A stretch of 64,000 bases of DNA, taken from NCBI GenBank assembly GCA_944989445.1, contig CALYLW010000725.1, positions 1 to 64,000 on the forward strand, written 5' to 3'. Of this stretch, positions 47,615-58,728 are shown one piece after another (position 1 is the stretch's first letter; each line of letters opens with the position of its first letter). Made by a program: the position numbers and the translations under genes. The notes under the pieces were generated by a model. That model ran no database searches. It was not told the DNA's origin and was given only the letters and a program-made list of their open reading frames with translations. The stretch is from Ampullaceana balthica (lineage: Eukaryota > Mollusca > Gastropoda > Lymnaeidae).

Positions 47615-48226
47615 ACCGTAATTAAATCAATGCATGTTTAGTTTATCTCAATATAACATATGAAATTCAATTTCACAGTTTGTTATTGTTTGTCTTCCAC
47701 GTGCCAGTTGAGTACGCATTCACGCCACCCATCGATGTCGACACCCCCACCCTTCCCCCGGTTTTAAATCCAGGGGGAGATCGGTCGGTTTCAGTCTGTA
47801 AATGTTTGTTGCGTGTTGCGTATAATATTGAACATATCAATACTTTGAGTTCTCTCTCATATATAAGGGATTTATCGTAAAAAACTTTGTTTTTACGGGG
47901 TTGTTTAATTAATTTATATGTTTTACTCAAATGTCAATTGTAATTTATTATTTTAAAAGAATAATGGCAAATAAAACATAGAGGATTTCTCTGTTTTCAA
48001 GCACAATCTGACATCCCTTTGACGTAGCTAAGGCGTCACATTCATGTCATAATATATTTTTTGTTTACAACTATATGAATATTTTGTTTTGAATATATAT
48101 AAAATAATTTATTCTTAAGTTTAGCACAGTCTCACATTGCTACACTTTGATATAAGTTATCATGTTTTTATTTGAAATATGTCGAGGAAGGATTTACATT
48201 TTACCAACACAAAACAGTAATACAGT

Positions 48227-50649
48227 CATGGGCGTAGGGAAGGGGGTTTCAACGGGGGGCATTTGCCCCCCCCCCTACATTTGAGGAAAAAAATGTCATA
48301 AAAATGTCATAAAGTTGTTACAATAAAACTGAACTAAATTTCCTGAAAGTTTATTACATGGAAGACAGTTTACATTTATCAAACATAAAAAAGAATTATA
48401 TCTGCAAGTATAACTGATTACATTACTGATTGTTCTAAATATTCCAGTTGTTTAACAATTTCTGTAACATTTTCAGCAAAATCCGCAAGCTTTTATATTT
48501 ATGTGACCATCTAGTTTCACATAGCAAAGGAACATTTAGAATAAGTTTTCTTTGCTGATTACTTTCTCGGAAAAACACTATAATTGACTTAATTGTTCCT
48601 ATTGTGTTTCGTACATCATTCACATTATTTAAATCGTTCACAACAAGATTTATTTTATGTGAACTGCAATGTACAAATGCTGCTTTTGGGTATTTTTTTT
48701 CGAATTATTGCTTGGACTCCTCCTTCTTTACCTGCCATTGTAGAACATCCGTAGTATCCTTGACCAACAAGCTTTGTCATATTTAATCAAAATTCTAATG
48801 AATTAGTAATGATGGTGTTTGGTTAAACCTTCAGCTGTTCTATTGACAATTGGAATATATCCCATGAATTCTTCTGTGACCATCATTTTCCCATTTTGTT
48901 CTTTGACAAATCTAACACCAAGTGACATCTGCTCAATGCCTGAAATGTCATTTGTTTCGTCGGCAAGTATAGAAAATGCAACTGAATTATTTGCTTCACG
49001 AACAATGTCTTCACGCAAGAGAGACCCACAAATTTCGATTATAGTGTTTTGCGTAGTTGCCGAGATACACTCAGCGGTTACCCGTCAAAACGGCCCCAGA
49101 CAAAACGGCCCCGACATAACTGCCCCGGTCAAAACGGCCCCAAGACAAATTAACATTTTTTAACAAAAACATTAATTTTTTTTCGCATTTTAAGCTTTCG
49201 TCAACTTTTTCACCTCATAAAAAAGTGGTAAAATTGTAAAATTATTTCTTGTGATGTTATTTATATTGTTTCTTGTCAACAAACAACCGTTATGGCTACC
49301 ATTTCGCGTAAAGGCTATTAAATTCACTTTTGTGGTGTTATTATTATTGTTTATTGTTAGCTAAACATGACACTGAATAGGTGAGTAAAAATACGAATAT
49401 ATTTGATTGTAAATTTTACTATTAGTCCATCTATTAGTCCAGGGCCGTTTTGTCGGGGCCGTTATGTCGGAGCCCAATTGTCGGGGCCGTTTTGTCCGGG
49501 GCCGTTTTGTCGGTGAACCATACTCAGCACTACAAGAACCAATTGACAAACGATTACCAAGAACTTCATCTCCAGATTCAACACGAAACTCTAACAGTTC
49601 ATACAAATTACTAGAATTTGATTCTGTTCCACGAAGTGCTAAAACATGCATGCAGCAAAATAGGATTGTAGAAATGATGGGACCCAGTTTGGTTGCGATT
49701 TTCTTGAATTTGTCTTCTAAATAATGAGTCCAACTGCTCATCTATAGAAACTGCTTTGGCTTCCAATAAAGCAAATAAAATTGCTTGCATCTTCATGAGA
49801 GCCTTTCGTGCCATATTGTGCTTTGCAGGTTGCTACGTGAATCTTCGTTGAAATCTTTATATTTTGTATATGGTTTGATGACAAATACCCACTGAACTCA
49901 TAGAATTACTTTTTGCAGAAACAACACGCAATATTTGCAAAAGGCACCTATTAACTTTTGCGAGTATACAAGCCACGGTGAATAGTCTGATACTAGTGAT
50001 AACCATGCATATCTAAAAACTAAAAACTCTGTTTCCCTCACTGTCAGCTCTAAAATCATAATTTTTATCAAGGGTCCAACAATCACGAATCAGCTGCAAT
50101 TTCAACTTATTTGAAAGGTCGTATGTCCAGACATACCTTCCAATATCCAATTTAGGAAATGAATAAGTGTCAGCGACAATCAAATTAGGAACAGTTGCTT
50201 CAGTTGTGTCTATGGCTGTTGAACGTGTACTGTTGTCCTCAGTGCCAATGATAAGTCAGATGCTGCAGACGCCCCAAAATCTTCTAATAATGGCATTTCG
50301 GAATCCCGCGATAGGTCTACTTTTCGATTTTTTTTTAGCCTGTAAAAAAATTTCTGATATCCATCCTTGGTAATCCTGCAGTTTCTACACGTATATTATT
50401 TCACAGTTAAATTCAATTTTCTCGTGAGAACTTTAAGTTTTTAATTTATTAAATGCATTAATAAATGTTGTATTTTAGCTATTACAGCACTAATTTGTAA
50501 GTCTTATTAATTTCTAAGGCTTTTTTCGACCCTTATTTTCATACTGAACTTGAATTTAATTGAAAATTGTACCTGTATGGCATTGTCAGTTAAAATACAA
50601 AAGTGGGTTTTTTTTGCCCCCCCCTGGAAAATTCCTAGCGACGCCCATG
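48227..50649 (-). mobile_element. hAT transposon (DUF4371/ZMYM-type) with perfect 8-bp target duplication
   Basis: The element starts CATGGGCGTAGG and ends GCGACGCCCATG, and is flanked on both sides by AATACAGT (48219-48226 and 50650-50657), the 8-bp duplication expected of hAT elements. The transposase lies on the minus strand in pieces: a zinc-finger-like part SPWLVYSQKLIGAFCKYCVL (about 49900-50086), LALRGTESNSSNLYELLEFR (about 49530-49700), FSILADETNDISGIEQMSLG (48803-49018) and PLLCETRWSHKYKSLRILLK (48435-48641). The frames are interrupted, and a MITE at 49076-49519 splits the gene. The copy is inactive. Confidence 0.88.
49076..49519. mobile_element. MITE with CGGCCCC-type inverted ends nested in the hAT
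   Basis: The ends are GGTTACCCGTCAAAACGGCC and the inverse of GGTTCACCGACAAAACGGCC. Sub-terminal GACAAAACGGCCCC blocks recur three or four times at each end. Flanks are ACACTCAGC (49067-49075) and ATACTCAGC (49520-49528), a 9-bp duplication with one change. The size fits Mutator-like elements, but the superfamily is not proven. Removing it joins the hAT transposase blocks. Confidence 0.8.
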
Positions 50650-50950
50650 AATACAGTAATTCTTTATACGCCACAATATACACAGATGTCATTTCCCGAG
50701 TGCCAGAAGGGGCGTGAGACTTAATTTCCTTTCCCCGAGGCCCGAGATAGTGTCAGCTTCGTAAAAAGATTTATGTTTGGACGTAATTTAAAAAAAAACA
50801 ACTTTTTTTCTGAATGTAATATATTTTTGGCTAGAATTTTATCCAAAAACATCGATAAGAAATGAAAAAAGCAGAAAGAAGTTTTTCTGTTTTTTTCGAT
50901 GTGTCATAATTTTTTTCCAGTGGAAGTTTTAAAAATACATTAAACTCAAG

Positions 50951-50958
50951 TATAAATA
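50951..50958 (+). promoter_or_regulatory. TATA box of relic E
   Basis: TATAAATA in CTCAAGTATAAATAGGAGCAG is identical to the FREP-C core promoter over at least 20 bases, yet no FREP coding exon follows. Confidence 0.65.
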
Positions 50959-51141
50959 GGAGCAGTCAATGTATTTCTCCATGTAATTTAAGCAGTTTAC
51001 CTAATCTCACAATAATCAATGTTACAAATAAAGCATCTTAAAGACTAAATAAATAGAAGTAAAAAAAAATTTTTTAAAACCATGTTTTTAGAAGCGGACT
51101 AAAAAGAAGAAAATAATTTAAAACTTATTAGTTCAAGTACC

Positions 51142-51303
51142 TCGATTTAATACGTCTAAAAACGTGGGGCGGGCGATTAAGAGGTTTAACATATGCGGTT
51201 CACTCATTCTCTCACTTATAGATCTCTCTTTTGCCTTCTAAATTAGAAATCTTTAATTTTTATACCAAACACCCACCCCACGTTTTTAGTCATATTAAAT
51301 CGA
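51142..51303. repeat. Inverted repeat, arms of about 30 bp
   Basis: TCGATTTAATACGTCTAAAA with ACGTGGGGCGGG is mirrored by CCACCCCACGTTTTTAGTCA with TATTAAATCGA. It resembles the foldback family (nearby CTAAAAAGAAGAAAATAA) with different inner arms. Confidence 0.65.
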
Positions 51304-52150
51304 TAAAATAAAGTAGATGGATCACAGTGTCGTAATTACTTAACATTGATTGAAATCTATGTTGTATATCTTCATTGATCATTTTATTGATGCTATATTG
51401 AGTAGAATTGGTACACTAACCGCCAACCCTAAAAAATGAGTTTGTATCCCACTTTTAGCCTAGAGTGACATCTACATTAAATCTGTAATTTAGGAAGCTT
51501 CCATAAGTCTAGTAAAGCTGGAAACAGACAATCCTGATACAAATGTAGGTTTCTTTAAAGTACTTTCTTTTGTACGCTTTTTATCAAACATCATACAAGG
51601 TTTTGCGTATGAGCTATTGCCGCTTCACAATTCGGATGACAACATTTCATTTTAAGTGACATTTTGTATTACTTGGTGTTTTTTGTTTCTTTGTTTGTTA
51701 ATTTTCTCATTACAATTAATTAAGATTCATTAAAGAACGTATCATCAAAATGACATTAAATTTGAGTCACGTATCTCTTACAATTTTGTTAATAAAATAG
51801 CCATAATAAAAAGGCTTTTTAAAAAAATTGCTTGTGCTTTTCTATGATAATAGCTTTAAATGAGATTTTTTAAAAATATTGTATGTGTGCGTGAAAGGGC
51901 TGACTAAAAATACCCAGGAATTTTGACACACTATCAACATTTAAAACTCTAATAAAACTTAAGTATAATAAATATACATAAAACATGAATAAGCGTAGGA
52001 CACATTAATATTCTTTCATAATTAAATTGTAATGCCGTTAGCGATTACTATGCTTTCGTCTATCTTACTTTTATTATATTTCATTTGTTTTAGATTCTAA
52101 TAATGAAGATCTTTAAAAAATTGAATGGTAAATAAAATATGAAACGTTTA
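51304..52150. other. No gene; duplicated flank and LINE family 2 scrap
   Basis: About 51310-51480 is similar to 13286-13430. About 51920-52010 matches the 3' end of LINE family 2 (ACACTATCAACATTTAAAAC, then AAGCGTAGGACACATTAATA). Confidence 0.5.
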
Positions 52151-52218
52151 GTAAAAAAAAAGACATTTGGGGCCCCCATCCCCGAGAGAAAGGACATTAA
52201 GAGTTTAGTGCGCCATAG

Positions 52219-52258
<40 letters not shown>

Positions 52259-53470
52259 TTTTAAGTTTTTATTATACAAAGATCGTTAAAAAAGAATGGG
52301 AAATAATATCTTTAAAATATTTTTAAAAAGACATTTGGGGCCCCCAGCCCTGAATAAAACCATTCATCCGATCGCCATGAAACTTTTGGAACTTTTAAGT
52401 ATCCTCCTGGGATGGTAACTGGCAACTTTGTTTGCAAAATTTAACACTCATGTGGCGCCGGGGCCCATAATATGATTTTTATCTTATATGAGCTATATAA
52501 AAATTAGTTTAAGCGTTAGCTATTAGGTAAACTGATAGATTTTAACCAAACTTTGTATATAACAACTTGGTAGCGGATATTGAAATACTATAGGGCAATA
52601 ATTTCCTAATGTCCATTTCTTCGGGGCTGGGGCCCGAAATGTCTTTTTTTAAATAAACGTTTAAGATTGTATTCCCCATTCAAGTATTAAAGACCTAGAT
52701 AAATATAGAGAAATATATCCGCTATGAAATTGATTGAAATAAACAGGTGTTTTAAACTTGACATCTTGCACTAATTGAAACCTTGGGCCCTTAATGTAAT
52801 TTTTTTGCTTATATGAGCTATATAAAAATTAGTTTATGTTATAGCTACTGAGTAAATGAATTGATCTTAACCAAACTTTGTATAAAAACTTGGTAGCCCA
52901 TATTGAAATAATAAAGGGAACTGCTTTTCTAATGTCCAATCGTTCAGGGCTGGGGGGCCAAAATTTATTTTTTTCGAATATGTTTGAGATATCATTTGCC
53001 ATTCTATTTTTAACGATCTTGAGAAATATATCTCTATAATGTAAGTGAATTTAAATACAAATGTTTTCAAAATGTACATCTTGAACTGAATGGGCCCTGG
53101 GGCCTCTTAAAGTATTTTTTCATCATATTAGCTATATAAAAATAGTTTAAGTTTTAGATAATGAGAAAATAACTGGATTTTGACCAATCTCCGTATTTAA
53201 AAACTTAAGTGCCTATATTAAATTACTATAGGGCACTGAACTCATAATGTTGATTTCCTCGCGGTTGGGGGCCTTAAATGTGTGTGTACTAAACTCTTAA
53301 AATTGTATTCCCCATTCAATTTTACACGATATTGGGAAATATAGATACAAATATTTATATATTTGTTATGAAATTGATTGAAATGAACCGATTTTCGAAC
53401 TTCATAGGTTAAACTTATGTGTCCCTTGACCCTTAAATGAATTCCTTTTTTAACTATATGTATTCCTTTT
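52150..53470. repeat. Degenerate tandem repeat, period about 320 bp
   Basis: AGCTATATAAAAATTAGTTT-type blocks begin at 52491, 52816 and 53130. Each is followed by AACCAAACTTTGTAT, a YTAATGTCCAT-like block and GGGGCTGGGGGCC plus AAAT. A partial unit with TTTGGGGCCCCCATCCCC precedes them, and a 34-bp AT run is at 52221-52254. It has decayed beyond coding; origin unknown. Confidence 0.7.
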
Positions 53471-53647
53471 TACTGAGATCGTTGCAACGCACGACGGGTC
53501 TGCAAGTTTAATATAAAAAATGAATATAAAATGATTTTCCTAGATTGTAATGCATTCAGGTAACTTGTTACTCTAATTATTAAAAGATGACAAAAATTAG
53601 ACCACATGTCATCTTCACTTATGAAAAGTCATCAATGACATTATTTT

Positions 53648-53683
53648 TAAATCCCTTACATTAACTTCACGCTGTCTCTCTCT

Positions 53684-53716
<33 letters not shown>

Positions 53717-54181
53717 TCTGTCTGTCGTTCGTCGTCGTGCGGGCGGAAAAACAAAAGTCAAAAATGACCCACTTCCCTTGATGCCATCGAGCTGAAATTT
53801 GACACATATACTTGTGTCACCTAACAATGCATCGTATCAAAATTTAAGATCGATCGAACGTACCATAATTAAATTAATGCATTTTTAGTTTGTCATTATA
53901 TAACTATGTAATTCAAATTCACTGTTTGTTATTGTTTTTTTTCACGTGATTGTTCAGTCACGCGTAGACGCGACCCTTCGAAGTACCGGCGTGCTTTTGT
54001 TTACATTTTACGTGTGACGCTGAGCTCGGTCCAGCGATCGGTGACCAGATCTTTCCACTCTCCCACCCGCCCCGCAGGGGTTATAAAGCAAAGGAAAGTT
54101 AAGACAGATTCAGGCTTTATATGTTTGTCGCGTTGGAACATAATCAATACTTTCAGTTCTGTCTCATTTATAAGGGATTTA
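53648..54181 (+). mobile_element. TIR element family 1, copy B
   Basis: Ends TAAATCCCTTACAT and TTATAAGGGATTTA; a CT/TCTG microsatellite lies just inside the left end; the core reads GATCGATCGAACGTACCATA. The paralogous segment at 16430-16870 lacks it. Confidence 0.72.
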
Positions 54182-54232
54182 TAGTCAAAAACTTTGATTT
54201 TAAGGGTTTGTTTTATTACGGGTTTGTTTTAT

Positions 54233-54624
54233 TAAATCCCTTATATTAACTTCACCGCCGTCTCTGTCTTGGGCTCGCGGTCGGTCGGTCGGCAGGGCGG
54301 GAAAACAAAATTTAAAATGACCCACTTCTCGTGATGCCATCGAGCTGAAATTTGACACATAGGCTTGTGTCACCTAACAATGCATCGTGTCATAATTTCA
54401 GATCGATCGAACGTACAGTTATTTAATAAATGCATTTTTAGTTTATCTATATAAACTATATGTAGTGGTCGCTATTTTGTACATTTTACGGGTAACTTGA
54501 CTTCACGCAGCCATCGGTGACCACATCTCGTGGAGGAGGATTTCATTCAGTCTTAGGTTGTAAATATTTGTCGCGTTGGAACATAATAAATACTTTAAGT
54601 TCTGTCTCACATATAAGGGATTTA
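54233..54624 (+). mobile_element. TIR element family 1, copy C
   Basis: Ends TAAATCCCTTATAT and ATATAAGGGATTTA; internally shorter than copies A and B. It follows copy B after only 51 bp, suggesting tandem duplication or repeated use of one site. Confidence 0.72.
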
Positions 54625-54972
54625 TAGTCAAAAACTTTGTTTTTACGGGGTTGTCTTATTAAATTACAAAGTTCACTTATACTTGTAGTTCAAAATATAA
54701 TAATTAACGTACGTTAAATTTTATTCGTGTAATCAACTGTAATCTAATTTTAAAAACAAAAAAACAAAAAAACATTGCATCAAATTATATTACATTATGT
54801 CACTTGTATTTTACATACATACACATTTTTTACTAATACTTGTATTATGAAAAGAGATGTTATAGTGACAAGATGTATGATTAAAGACATGTATTGACCC
54901 AATATCTCACTGTAACACATGCAGGTGGAGCTTGATCTGGGGCCCATTCTTGTATCAATATGTGTTTTAGTA

Positions 54973-55450
54973 GGGCAGAAATGTGTTAGTAGTACAGGGG
55001 TGTTAGTACACGGGGTGTGTTATTACAAGGGGTGTGTTATTACAAGGGGTGTGTTAGTACAATTGGTGTGTTAGTACAATTGGTGTGTTAGTACAATTGG
55101 TGTGTTAGTACAATTGGTGTGTTAGTACAATTGGTGTGTTAGTACAGGGGTGTGATAGTACAATTGGTGTGTTAGTACAATTGGTGTGTTAGTACAATTG
55201 GTGTGTTAGTACAATTGGTGTGTTAGTACAATTGGTGTGTTAGTACAATTGGTGTGTTAGTACAGTTGGTGTGTTAGTACAGGGGTGTGATAGTACAAGG
55301 GGTGTGTTAGTACAAGGGGTGTGTTAGTACAATTGGTGTGTTAGTACAGGGGTGTGATAGTACAAGGGGTGTGTTAGTACAAGGGGTGTGTTAGTACAAG
55401 GGGTGTGTTAGTGCAAGGGGTGTGATAGTACAAGGGGTGTGTTAGTAGGC
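54973..55450. repeat. Minisatellite, 17-bp unit, about 28 copies
   Basis: The unit is GTGTGTTAGTACAATTG, with a second class ending AAGGG or CAGGG arranged in blocks. The mixture of two unit types in runs suggests unequal exchange and conversion. Confidence 0.93.
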
Positions 55451-56029
55451 CATATTTGTGTTGGTAAGAATGTGGTATTTGAGAAGTGCAGTGAGAAGTG
55501 CAGTGGTGTGTTAGTAATTTAAAAATTTATTTTCTTTATTATTAAAATTTTCCTTTTTTAAAAAATTAATTTGTAATTTGTATAATAAAATGTTAAAAAT
55601 GTTAATGTTTGTTCATTTTTTTGAAGTAATTAAAGAGATGTTTATTTATAATTTAAAAAAAAATCATGCCAATAGTAAGACCAATTTAGTAATTAAATTT
55701 AAGTAAAGCTTGAAACAATTCTAACTGACCAATCACTTAGAACAGCGGTTCTCAACCTGTGGGTCGCGACCGCCGCGGGGGTCGAATGACGATTTGGCAG
55801 GGGTCGCCAAAGACCATTGGAAAAATATGTTTTTTGTGTGTTTAAATGTGTGAAAATGTGTAAACCTTCCCATGTACATATTTTGTCTATTACTCTATAC
55901 TAGTCTATAGTCTATTCAGTAACTTTAGTAAGTTAAGTTGTTGTAACTTAATTATTTTTAGCTTTTTATAATGTTTATTTCATTACTATTTTATGAACCC
56001 CTCAACAACCGGTAATTATATCAACAGAG

Positions 56030-57660
56030 AGTGTTGTTGTGTTGTTCGTCCGTCGTGGTCGACGATGACCACTCTCATCATATTTGCTGAGCCGCCACAT
56101 GTGTCCTCTGGTGGCTTATTAAGCCTATTTTGGCACGAAAAAGGCGTCCGCATTTCGGACAAGAGATGGATGCGATCCCTTCAGGAGGGTTTTGGATACG
56201 TTCCTTTCTGGCTTGACGTTTTAACTTGGCAGCCTGTTGTCTATTAGCTTCACAGACAGCTGCGCCATTCCCTATCATAGAGCGCCAGTGGGCTCGGTTA
56301 CTGGCTGCTGCTTCCCAGGAATCGTGTCCGATGTCGAAGGCCTTCAGAGCAGTTTTAAGTGAATCCTTGTAGCGCTTACGTGGACCTCCGCGTGCTCTAT
56401 GCTCTTCTGTAAGCTCACCGTAGAAGAGCCTCTTGGGGAGGCGATGGTCGGGCATGCGCACTAGATGCCCCGCCCAGCGTAGTTGGCTTTGCATGAGGCT
56501 AGTGTGGATGCTGGGGAGTCCTGACCTGGCTAATATTTCGGTGTCTGGAACTTTTTCCTGCCATTTTATATTGAGAATTTTTCTAAGGCTTTTGGTGTGG
56601 AAGTGGTTCAGCAACCTCGCATGGCGTTGGTATACAGTCCAAGTTTAACATGCATATAATAAGGTGGGGAGCAGTACAGCTCTGTATACTTTTAGTTTTG
56701 TTTAGGTGCTGATTCACCTTCTGTTCCAGACACTGCCATGCAATCTACCGATTGCTGCGCTGGCCTTTGAGATTCTCGAGTTCAATATTGGCCTTCTGGG
56801 ACAGTGTGCTGCCAAGGTAGCTAAAGCGGCTCATTGTGTTGATTTTGTTGCCATTGATGAGTATGTTAGGCTCAGTATAGGATTTGCTCGGGGCCGGCTG
56901 GTATAACACTTCTGTCTACTTTGTGCTGATGGTGAGCCAAAAGTTAGAGCACGCACTGGAAAATGTATCAGCACTTAGTTACAGTTGTGCTTCAGAGCCC
57001 GCGTTAAGGGCACAATCGTCAGCAAAGAGAAGGTCCAGGATGCTGTCAGATTTGACCTTTGTCTTAGCTTTAAGCCTCCTGTGGTTGAACAGACGACCAT
57101 CAGTGCGATACCTAAAGTCCATGCCTACATTGCTATTCCAGAAGGCCTCTGTAAGCATGGCTGAGAACATGAGGCTGAACAATGTTGGGGCCAGAACACA
57201 GCCTTGCTTAACGCCATTTGTGACAGGGAATGGTTTAGAGGCCTCTCCGTTGTCCTGGACTCGAGCCTGCATGCCATCACAAAATTGCCTTACAATGGCT
57301 ATATACTTATTTGGACACCCATACTTGGCCATAACCCTCCATAGGCCCTCTCTGCAGACTGTGTAAAAGGCTTTCGTAAGGTCTATGTAAATGGAAAATA
57401 GGTCCATATTCTGCTCTTGACACTTTTCCTGCAATTGCCTTGCTGCTAAAATCATGTCAATGGTCCCACGTTCTTTCCGGAAACCACATTGGCTTAAACC
57501 GATGGGTAAACCGATGGGATAAAAACCTCGGTGAAGTGGGATTTGTCTACCCAGCATGTGAAGACAACAGAGAGTAGGGCGCGTCTGGATGCTCAGAGGT
57601 CTGAGCTCAGCAGGCTCGCTAAGTGACGTATAAGCTGAAATGCTGCTGCTTCTGGTTCCA
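56030..57660 (-). mobile_element. Non-LTR retrotransposon with C-terminal C2H2 finger, broken, nested in a hAT
   Basis: On the minus strand the reverse transcriptase shows SQCGFRKERGTIDMILAARQ, motif A IYIDLTKAFYTV, NGVKQGCVLAPTLFSLMFSA and the catalytic LLFADDCALNA. In motif A the usually conserved second Asp (AFD) is Tyr. A later frame gives SLRKILNIKWQEKVPDTEIL, LRWAGHLVRMPDHRLPKRLF and a C2H2 finger CPKCGRLFRAKIGLISHQRT ending H. Bases 56615-56979 join the two in broken frames. The 3' end has GGTCATCGTCGACCACGACG. The 5' end is truncated. Clade not assigned. Confidence 0.8.
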
Positions 57661-57762
57661 CACACTGTAGTGTAAGGCTGTAGGTCAATATTTCATTGTG
57701 CGTTGTATTGAAAGCTATCGTTATAAATTTTTCATTTTAAATTTAAAGTTTTTAAACCACCG

Positions 57763-58728
57763 ATGCAAATGGAACATGCAGAGAAGAACATTATGATTAA
57801 GAAAAGAAAATATAGTGACGATTTCTTACAATATGGTTTTTCTTCAATAGTTACAGCAGGAATTGAGAAGCCGCAATGCGTTATTTGTAATGAAGTTCGT
57901 TCAGCCGAATCTATGAAGCATAACAAACTGAAACGTCATTTTGATAGCAAACATCCAAGTTTTGCGGGGAAGGATACAGAGTATTTTAGAATTAAAGCTG
58001 ATGGCGTCAGGAAAGCCAGACTTGACACTGGCGGCAAGTACCACCAACAAAACGTAGCAGCCGTTGAAGCTTCATATTTGGTGGCGCTCAGAATCGCAAG
58101 AGCTATGAAACCTCACGCCATTGCCGAAGACTTATTGTTGCCAGCGGCCAAAGATATTGTTCGAGTTATGATCGGACCCGAATTTGTTAAGAGATTGAGT
58201 GCAATTTCCTTATCTAATGACACTGTCCGGAGAAAAATAGATGATATGTCTGCTGATATTATTGATCAGGTAATCCAGGAAATAAAATCTGCTCCACTTC
58301 CAATATTTAGCATCCAGCTTGACGAATCCACGGACGTTGCAAACTGTTCACAACTACTGGTTTACGCGAGATATATAAATGAAGGCGACTTTAAAGATGA
58401 GTTTCTTTTTTGCAAACCTCTTGAAAAGACAACAACTGCACGGGATGTATTTGATACAGTTGGTTCTTTTCTTAAAGATCATAAGATCTCTTGGGAAAAG
58501 GTTTGTGGTGTTTGCACTGATGGTGCTCCAGCTATGCTAGGATGTCGGTCTGGATTTCAACGTTTGGTACTATTTTCAAACCCCATATTAGTGGTTCTTT
58601 TAAAACTGGGAAATTTTGTAAATTTTAACTTTTGGCTCTCCCGTTTCAAAAAGTTTCCGTCCTCTGATTTAGGAGTGTCCACTATGCACACGTGCGCAAG
58701 TTACCATGTGAACCATCAAGGCCACTAG
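57763..58728 (+). pseudogene. hAT transposase, ZBED5/SCAND3-like, C-terminally truncated
   Basis: The frame is open for 321 codons. A BED-type finger, CVICN...HNKLKRHFDSKH, spans about residues 39-63. Then come HAIAEDLLLPAAKDIVRVMI, SNDTVRRKIDDMSADI, the block LDESTDVANCSQLLVYARYI with an expected catalytic Asp, and CTDGAPAMLGCRSGF with the second. After about residue 270 the sequence (LFSNPILVVLLKL onward) no longer resembles hAT. The third catalytic residue, the HTEVRWL block and the dimerisation domain are missing. A protein this long and unbroken suggests fairly recent loss of activity or a domesticated fragment; the first is likelier. Confidence 0.85.

Larger units (their letters stand above)
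48030..51050 (+). pseudogene. FREP relic E: promoter and leader only, split by a hAT transposon
   Basis: About 48030-48226 and 50658-51050 together align with 29640-30270 upstream of FREP-C. Matching blocks include AGGAAGGATTTACATTTTAC against AGGAAGGATTTATTTTTTAC, CATTAAACTCAAGTATAAAT (identical), TTTCTCCATRTAATTTAAGC-type leader and ACCTAATCTCACAATAATCA. Similarity ends where the signal-peptide ATG should be: here ACTAAATAAATAG replaces ACTAAACATGATACG. No exon was recognised downstream. The hAT at 48227-50649 interrupts the promoter. Confidence 0.72.
55743..58728 (+). mobile_element. hAT transposon (ZBED5-like), truncated, with nested LINE
   Basis: The left end CAGCGGTTCTCAACCTGTGG then GTCGCGACC is a typical hAT terminus of the GGTTCTCAACC type. 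A LINE occupies about 56030-57660. The transposase frame follows at 57763. The right terminus was not found, and the sequence after about 58573 no longer matches transposase, so an internal deletion or truncation removed the 3' coding part. Confidence 0.75.
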
